DNA of 55,639 nucleotides, taken from positions 48,706-104,344 of the forward strand of contig NZ_JACSQQ010000016.1 in the NCBI RefSeq assembly GCF_014836555.1, given 5' to 3'. Shown here one piece after another: positions 51,222-55,639 of this stretch. Each line of letters opens with the position of its first letter. Within the stretch, counting starts at the first letter, position 1. The notes beneath the pieces were generated by a model that did not search any database, was not told the DNA's origin, and was given only the letters and a program-made list of their open reading frames with translations. Position numbers and translations under genes: made by a program. This stretch comes from Oerskovia rustica (lineage in GTDB: Bacteria > Actinomycetota > Actinomycetes > Actinomycetales > Cellulomonadaceae).

Positions 51222-52493
51222 TCAGGCGTCCGCAGCCGCCTTCTCGGCCGCCGCGAGCAGGACGCACGTCGCGACGCCGTCGATCGCGACCCGGACCTCG
51301 TCGAGCGGGGGCAGGGTCGGTGCCAGGCGGATGTTGGCGTCGTGGGGGTCCTTGCCGTACGGGAACGTCGCGCCCGCGGGAGTCAGGGCGATCCCCGCCT
51401 CCTTGGCGAGCTGGACGACGCGCGCCGCGGTCCCGGGGACGACGTCGAGCGACACGAAGTATCCGCCGAGCGGCGCGGTCCACGAGGCGCCGGAGTCGGT
51501 TCCCAGGCGCTCGCGCAGGATGGTGTCGACGGCCTCGAACTTGGGGGCGATCACGTCGCGGTGCTTGCGCATGTGCGCGCGCACGCCGTCGGCGTCCCCG
51601 AAGAACTGGGCGTGGCGGAGCTGGTTGATCTTGTCCGGGCCGATCGACTGGGCCGCGAGGTGCTTCTTGTACCAGGCGACGTTGGCGGGGGACGCACCCA
51701 GGAAGGCGACGCCCGCGCCGGGGAACGTGATCTTGGAGGTCGACGCGTAGAGCAGCACGCGGTCCGGGTTCCCGGCCTCGGCCGCCAGGGCCAGGGCGGG
51801 TGCGGACTCGGTCTCGACGTCGGTGAGGTGGTGCACCGCGTACGCGTTGTCCCACATGATGCGGAAGTCCGGGGCCGCAGCGGGCATCGAGACGAGGCGC
51901 TGGGCGACCTCGCGCGAGACCACGGAGCCGTCCGGGTTGGCGTAGGTCGGCACGACCCACATGCCCTTGATGGTGGGGTCGTCCGCGACGAGCGCGGCCA
52001 CGGCCTCGGCGTCGGGGCCGTCGGCCGTCATGGGGACAGTGACCATCTCGATGCCGAAGGCCTCGCACAGCGCGAAGTGGCGGTCGTAGCCCGGGACCGG
52101 GCACACGAAACGCACCTTCTCCTCGCGCGACCACGGCCGCTCGGAACCAGGCAGACCGAACAGCATGGCGAACGCGAGCGTGTCGTGCATGAGCGTGAGG
52201 CTCGCGTTGCCGCCCGCGAGGAGCTGGGCGACGGGGACGTCGAGGAGCTCGGCGAAGATGCGGCGGACCTGCGGCAGGCCGTCGAGCCCGCCGTAGTTGC
52301 GCACGTCGGTGCCGTCGGCGTCGGTGACCGTTCCTGCGCCCGGAAGTGCCAGGAGGGCGTCGGAGAGGTCGAGCTGCTCGGCGGAGGGCTTGCCGCGGGT
52401 CAGGTCGAGCTTCAGGCCGAGGGACTGCAGGTCGGTGTAGGCCTGCTGCCACTCGGCGAGGCGGGTGGAGGTGTCAGAGGCAGGAGTGGTCAC
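51222..52493 (-). CDS. Aspartate aminotransferase, class Ic-like
   Basis: Predicted 423-residue PLP enzyme of the actinobacterial AspT/MocR-domain-like family. Characteristic words: SLGLKLDLTRGKPSAEQLDL, VRNYGGLDGLPQVRRIFAEL, GGNASLTLMHDTLAFAM, VCPVPGYDRHFALCEAFGI, VVPTYANPDGSV, WDNAYAVHHLTD, and the PLP lysine in LYASTSKITFPGAGVAFLG. The same family includes the Corynebacterium aspartate aminotransferase. GTG start with GGAGG immediately before it, an unusually close spacing. Ten bases downstream of rocD on the same strand, so probably one operon with rocD and ddaH. Confidence 0.92.
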   Translation of the reverse strand: MTTPASDTSTRLAEWQQAYTDLQSLGLKLDLTRGKPSAEQLDLSDALLALPGAGTVTDADGTDVRNYGGLDGLPQVRRIFAELLDVPVAQLLAGGNASLTLMHDTLAFAMLFGLPGSERPWSREEKVRFVCPVPGYDRHFALCEAFGIEMVTVPMTADGPDAEAVAALVADDPTIKGMWVVPTYANPDGSVVSREVAQRLVSMPAAAPDFRIMWDNAYAVHHLTDVETESAPALALAAEAGNPDRVLLYASTSKITFPGAGVAFLGASPANVAWYKKHLAAQSIGPDKINQLRHAQFFGDADGVRAHMRKHRDVIAPKFEAVDTILRERLGTDSGASWTAPLGGYFVSLDVVPGTAARVVQLAKEAGIALTPAGATFPYGKDPHDANIRLAPTLPPLDEVRVAIDGVATCVLLAAAEKAAADA

Positions 52494-52503
52494 CCTCCGG
52501 ACT

Positions 52504-53775
52504 CTACCGATCCGCGGCGAGCTGCGTCAGTGCGTCACGCAGAGCGGCCATCCCGAGGTCGAGGTCTGGACGGTCGACGACGAGCGGGGGGGCCAGACGG
52601 ATGGTCGAGCCGTGCGTGTCCTTGGCCAGGACGCCCCGCGCGAGCAGCGCCTCGCACAGGTCGCGGCCCGTCCCGCGGGCCGGGTCGAGGTCGATCCCGG
52701 CCCACAGCCCGACACCTCGGACACCTGTCAGCAGACCGTCGTCGACCAGGCTCGCGAGCCGAGCGTGCAGGTGCGTCCCCAGGTCACGTGCCCGGGCCTG
52801 GTGCTCGCCCGTCTCGAGGAGGGCGACGACCGCGAGCCCCACGGCGCACGCGAGCGGGTTGCCGCCGAACGTCGACCCGTGCGTGCCGGGCGTCAGGACG
52901 CCCAGGACGTCGCTGCGCCCGACGACCGCCGACACGGGGACGACGCCGCCGCCCAGCGCCTTGCCGAGCGTCACGAGGTCCGGCCTCACGTCCCACAGCT
53001 CGCACGCGAGCGTGGTCCCCGTCCGGCCCAGTCCTGACTGGATCTCGTCCGCGATCAGCAGGACGCCGCGCTCGTCGCACACGCGGCGCAGCGTCGGCCA
53101 GTAGTCGTCGGGCGGCACGACGACGCCCGACTCTCCCTGGATCGGCTCCATGAGGACGGCCACGGTGGTCTCGTCGATCGCGTCCGAAACGGCGCGGGCG
53201 TCGCCGTAGGGCACGAGCCGGAAGCCGGGCGTGAACGGGTCGTAGCCGTCCCGCGCGTCGGGGTCGTCGGAGAACGACACGATGGTCGTGGTGCGCCCGT
53301 GGAAGTTCCCGTGCCCGACGACGATGCTCGCCTGCCCGGCCGGCACGCCCTTGACCTCGTAGCCCCACTTGCGGGCGACCTTGATCGCGGTCTCGACGGC
53401 TTCGGCGCCGGTGTTCATGGGGACCATCATCGGGGTCGCGCCGGGGCCGCCGTCCCTGACCAGCGGACCGATCAGCTGCGTCAGGCGGTCCGCGAACGGG
53501 TGCAGCAGGTCGTGGTCGAACGCGCGCGAGGTCAGGGTCACGCGCCCGAGCTGCTCGGTCGCGGCCTCGACGAGCGCCGGGTGGCGGTGCCCGAAGTTCA
53601 GCGCCGAGTACCCGGCGAGCAGGTCGAGGTAGCGCCGACCGTCGACGTCGGTGACCCAGGCGCCCTCGCCCGTGGCGATGGTCACGGGCAGCGGGTGGTA
53701 GTTGTGCGCGAGGTGGTCGGGTGCTGCACCGGCAGTGGTCGCGGAGGCGGGGGCCGTCTGGCTCTGGGCGCTCAC
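52504..53775 (-). CDS. rocD: Ornithine aminotransferase
   Basis: Predicted 423 residues. Converts ornithine and 2-oxoglutarate to glutamate-5-semialdehyde and glutamate. Visible: HNYHPLPVTIATGEGAWVTD, DGRRYLDLLAGYSALNFGH, NTGAEAVETAIKVARKWGY, HGNFHGRTTTIVSFSDDP, MEPIQGESGVVVPP, ADEIQSGLGRTGTTLA, PLP lysine in LVTLGKALGGGVVPVSAV, and HGSTFGGNPLACAVG. The first 20 residues are a poorly conserved Ala/Thr/Gln stretch. GTG start overlaps the ddaH stop by four bases (GTGA), a coupling that links it to guanidino/arginine catabolism. Confidence 0.95.
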   Translation of the reverse strand: MSAQSQTAPASATTAGAAPDHLAHNYHPLPVTIATGEGAWVTDVDGRRYLDLLAGYSALNFGHRHPALVEAATEQLGRVTLTSRAFDHDLLHPFADRLTQLIGPLVRDGGPGATPMMVPMNTGAEAVETAIKVARKWGYEVKGVPAGQASIVVGHGNFHGRTTTIVSFSDDPDARDGYDPFTPGFRLVPYGDARAVSDAIDETTVAVLMEPIQGESGVVVPPDDYWPTLRRVCDERGVLLIADEIQSGLGRTGTTLACELWDVRPDLVTLGKALGGGVVPVSAVVGRSDVLGVLTPGTHGSTFGGNPLACAVGLAVVALLETGEHQARARDLGTHLHARLASLVDDGLLTGVRGVGLWAGIDLDPARGTGRDLCEALLARGVLAKDTHGSTIRLAPPLVVDRPDLDLGMAALRDALTQLAADR

Positions 53776-54722
53776 GAGCGGATCTCCAGCGTGCAGCACT
53801 TGGCGCCGCCGCCGCCGCGCAGGAGCTCGGACGTGTCGACCGCGAGCGTCTCGTAGCCGCGCTCGGCGAGGGCGCCCGCGAAGTGGGTCGCTGCCGGGGC
53901 GTGGACGACGTGCCGCCCGTCGCTCACCGCGTTGAGGCCGAGCACCAGGGCGTCGGCCTCGGTCGCGTGGTGCGCGTCGGGGAAGCGCTCGGCCAGGAGC
54001 TCCTGGGACGCGGGCGAGAAGGCCGGCGGGTAGTACGCGAGGTCCACGGGCACCTCGACCGCAGCACGAGCCGCGCCGGGGTGCGGCGGGTCGAGGGGGT
54101 GCGCGGCGCCGTCGGGCAGGGGAGTGAGGAACGGCGGCGGCGTGCCGCCCGGCGCGACACGCGGCGCGCCCTCGCTGCCGCGCAGGACGACGAGCGCGGT
54201 GTCGAGGTGGTAGAAGCGCGGGTCGACGAGCTCGAGCGTGACGACCTCGCGGCCCCACAGGTCGGCTGCCTCCTGGTGCGCGCTGCGCTCGGTGCGGAAC
54301 CCGGTCCCGGCCAGGACGACGTCGCCTGCGACGAGGAGGTCGCCCTCGCCCTCGTTGACGTGGTCGGCCGTGTGGGTCACGTACCCGCGGTCGGCGAACC
54401 ACTTGAGGTAGGCCGGGCCCTCGGGCGCCCGCTCGGGGTGGCGGAACAGGGCCGAGTAGACCAGGCCGTCGACGACGGTAGCGCCGTTGGCCGCGTAGAC
54501 CATGTCGGGCAGGCCGGGCTCGGGGTCGATCTGCTCGACGCGGTGCCCGAGGTCGAGGTAGACGTCACGCAGGCGCTCCCACTGCGAGACGGCGAGCGCG
54601 GTGTCGACCGGGCGGGCGCGGTCCATCCACGGGTTGATCTCGTAGCTGACCGTGAAGTACGTGGGGCGGCACATCAGGTAGTGCCGGGGGACCTGCGTGG
54701 GTCCGGGCGTGCTGGTCGTCAT
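53772..54722 (-). CDS. ddaH: Dimethylargininase / arginine-hydrolase family protein
   Basis: Predicted 316 residues of the amidinotransferase-fold guanidino-hydrolases. Key residues: HYLMCRPTYFTVSYEINPWM at the start, EGEGDLLVAGDVVLAG (acidic substrate-binding residues), FYHLDTALVVLRG with the catalytic His, and the catalytic Cys near the C-terminus in GGGGAKCCTLE. This matches the DDAH-like form found next to rocD in actinobacteria. The product would be citrulline plus (di)methylamine or, for arginine, ammonia. ATG at 54722 has AGAGG six bases upstream; the longer frame adds a Pro/Thr-rich non-homologous piece. True substrate uncertain. Confidence 0.88.
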   Translation of the reverse strand: MTTSTPGPTQVPRHYLMCRPTYFTVSYEINPWMDRARPVDTALAVSQWERLRDVYLDLGHRVEQIDPEPGLPDMVYAANGATVVDGLVYSALFRHPERAPEGPAYLKWFADRGYVTHTADHVNEGEGDLLVAGDVVLAGTGFRTERSAHQEAADLWGREVVTLELVDPRFYHLDTALVVLRGSEGAPRVAPGGTPPPFLTPLPDGAAHPLDPPHPGAARAAVEVPVDLAYYPPAFSPASQELLAERFPDAHHATEADALVLGLNAVSDGRHVVHAPAATHFAGALAERGYETLAVDTSELLRGGGGAKCCTLEIRS

Positions 54723-55109
54723 CTGCGCCTCTGTCTGGTCCGGAGCGGGCGTGGGACGTGCGACGGTGCGGGGTGTGCGTCGTTGCACGGTGACTGCTGA
54801 GCGACTGCCGGTCCCGTGGCGCGAGTGCCCGGGGCCTTCCCGTCACTGTACGACCTGGACGGTTCCCGCGCGGGCTCCGCAACCCGATCGAGATCCGGGG
54901 TTGACTATCGATACGTCAACGATATATCTTTAACTCATCGACGCGGAGAGTGCGGCACAGGCTGCGCAGCGTCGACGACCCGGATGCCAGGCCGAGGACC
55001 CGTCGGAGGACCGACGAGAACCCGCCGGCACCCGTCCCCCGAGCCCATCGCTCGGCATGCCCCTGCGGAGGGGCCCCCACAGACACACGGACTCGTCAGG
55101 AGACACCCC
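54723..55109. other. 387-bp divergent intergenic region with padR promoter
   Basis: No gene seen. It contains the AT-rich promoter at 54901-54930 described separately, in otherwise GC-rich sequence, and a probable 5' leader of padR of about 175 bases. The ddaH promoter was not identified. Confidence 0.55.
54901..54930 (+). promoter_or_regulatory. padR promoter with PadR-like operator
   Basis: TTGACT at 54901-54906 is followed after 16 to 18 bases by TATATC/TATCTT, a near-consensus promoter. The inverted repeat TATCG-N9-CGATA (54906-54910 and 54920-54924) lies between the boxes, as expected for autorepression. It is the most AT-rich stretch of the right end. Confidence 0.65.
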
Positions 55110-55639
55110 ATGCGTACCCCCCATCAGCACCCAGACTCTTCCCGCCCGCCCCGCGACCGCTCCGGCCGCGCCGGCGCCTTCGACCCCTTCGGGGGCCGAC
55201 CCCGTCGCCGACGCGACGACTTCCCCCAGCCCGAGGGCTTCGGACCCGACGCTGACTTCCCCGGTGGCCCGCGCGGCGGCCGCGGCGGACGACCCGACGG
55301 GGCCGGTCCTGACCGTGCCGGTCGTCCTGACGGGTCCGCCCGTCCTGACGGGCACGACCATCACGACCACCCGGGCCACCCGGGCCACCACGGCCACGAC
55401 GAGCGCTTCGACGACCGCTTCGAGGGCCGCGGCCCCCGCGGACACCGCGGCGGGCCGGGCGCCGGCCCTGGTGGCCCCGGCGGCGGCCCGCGCGGTCGCG
55501 GACACCGCGGCCCCGGTGGCCGCGGACCGGGCGGTCGTGCCGGGCGCGGCGACATCCGCGCCGCGATCCTGCTCCTCCTCGCCGAGGGGCCCATGCACGG
55601 CTACCAGGTCATCCAGGAGATCGGCGAGCGCACCTCGGG
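55110..55639 (+). CDS. PadR family regulator, truncated by window end
   Basis: Open reading frame from ATG (AGGAG eight bases upstream) running off the window after 176 codons. The last 32 residues begin the PadR winged-helix domain: RGDIRAAILLLLAEGPMHGY and QVIQEIGERTSG. The preceding 145 residues are low complexity, rich in Gly, Arg, Pro, His and Asp, with GRGGRPDG, DGHDHHDHPGHPGHHGH and RGHRGGPG stretches; His-rich runs could bind metal. Such N-terminal extensions are known in some actinobacterial PadR proteins. The antisense frame is also open but only because of the GC-rich composition. Confidence 0.88.
   Translation, partial: MRTPHQHPDSSRPPRDRSGRAGAFDPFGGRPRRRRDDFPQPEGFGPDADFPGGPRGGRGGRPDGAGPDRAGRPDGSARPDGHDHHDHPGHPGHHGHDERFDDRFEGRGPRGHRGGPGAGPGGPGGGPRGRGHRGPGGRGPGGRAGRGDIRAAILLLLAEGPMHGYQVIQEIGERTS

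Noticed and set aside
54930-55598. A 222-codon Ala/Gly/Val-rich minus frame at the right end
   Set aside because: It is the antisense of the Gly/Arg-rich PadR extension; the plus frame ends in a true PadR domain.
1-55639. CRISPR arrays, tRNA or rRNA genes, integrases, phage or toxin-antitoxin genes
   Set aside because: No regularly spaced repeats, cloverleaf-like sequences or corresponding protein motifs were seen in the intergenic regions or frames read.

Overview
The window is high-GC actinobacterial DNA. It has many GTG starts, ATGA/GTGA start-stop overlaps, and actinobacteria-typical families (DUF3027, DUF2530, DUF3352, XPB-type helicase, cold-shock protein with a C-terminal extension). 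Gene content fits the order Micrococcales, perhaps a Cellulomonas/Oerskovia/Cellulosimicrobium-like genus; that placement is inference. No rRNA, tRNA, CRISPR array, transposase or integrase was seen. The first 28 bases are a pure C run that may be a contig-end artefact.

Left block (47-16783), conserved chromosomal genes: a secreted TPM-domain protein plus PspA (minus), a DUF5701 gene (plus), an XPB-type helicase with its helicase-associated partner and a DUF3352 membrane protein (minus), then a tight plus-strand operon of cold-shock protein, DUF3027, a very large GHKL/sacsin-like ATPase and an MFS transporter, and a small DUF2530 membrane protein (minus). This gene set and its neighbours on the far right (MarR, MFS, SerC) recall the ercC3-cspB-serC neighbourhood of Mycobacterium tuberculosis.

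Central block (17413-42323), a cell-surface glycopolymer locus of about 25 kb. It encodes a polyprenyl-phosphate sugar-phosphate transferase, mannose-6-phosphate isomerase, UDP-ManNAc dehydrogenase (WecC type), UDP-GlcNAc 2-epimerase (WecB), glycerol-3-phosphate cytidylyltransferase (TagD), two giant fusion proteins each carrying a CDP-glycerol glycerophosphotransferase (TagF-like) domain, a double glycosyltransferase, two GT4 glycosyltransferases, a TagGH-type ABC exporter, an LCP-family ligase, and two hydrolase-like accessory proteins (XcbB/CpsF-like and DUF6270). Read together, they predict a hybrid polymer containing ManNAc/ManNAcA and glycerol phosphate that is exported by an ABC transporter and attached to the wall by LCP. 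An NCS2 purine permease sits inside the block. The plus-strand and minus-strand halves converge at about 29.1-29.25 kb. The minus-strand half near the junction is clearly lower in GC, suggesting a later acquisition.

Right block (42368-55639): an unidentified small protein, a MarR-MFS pair with a palindromic operator, SerC, a DtxR-family regulator, a secreted NlpC/P60 hydrolase preceded by a clear ydaO-type cyclic-di-AMP riboswitch, a tandem universal stress protein, a DrrAB-type ABC transporter, an aspartate aminotransferase, an ornithine aminotransferase-dimethylargininase pair, and at the edge a truncated PadR-family regulator with a long Gly/His/Arg-rich N-terminal extension.

All family assignments come from reading motifs in the translations. 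No database search was run.
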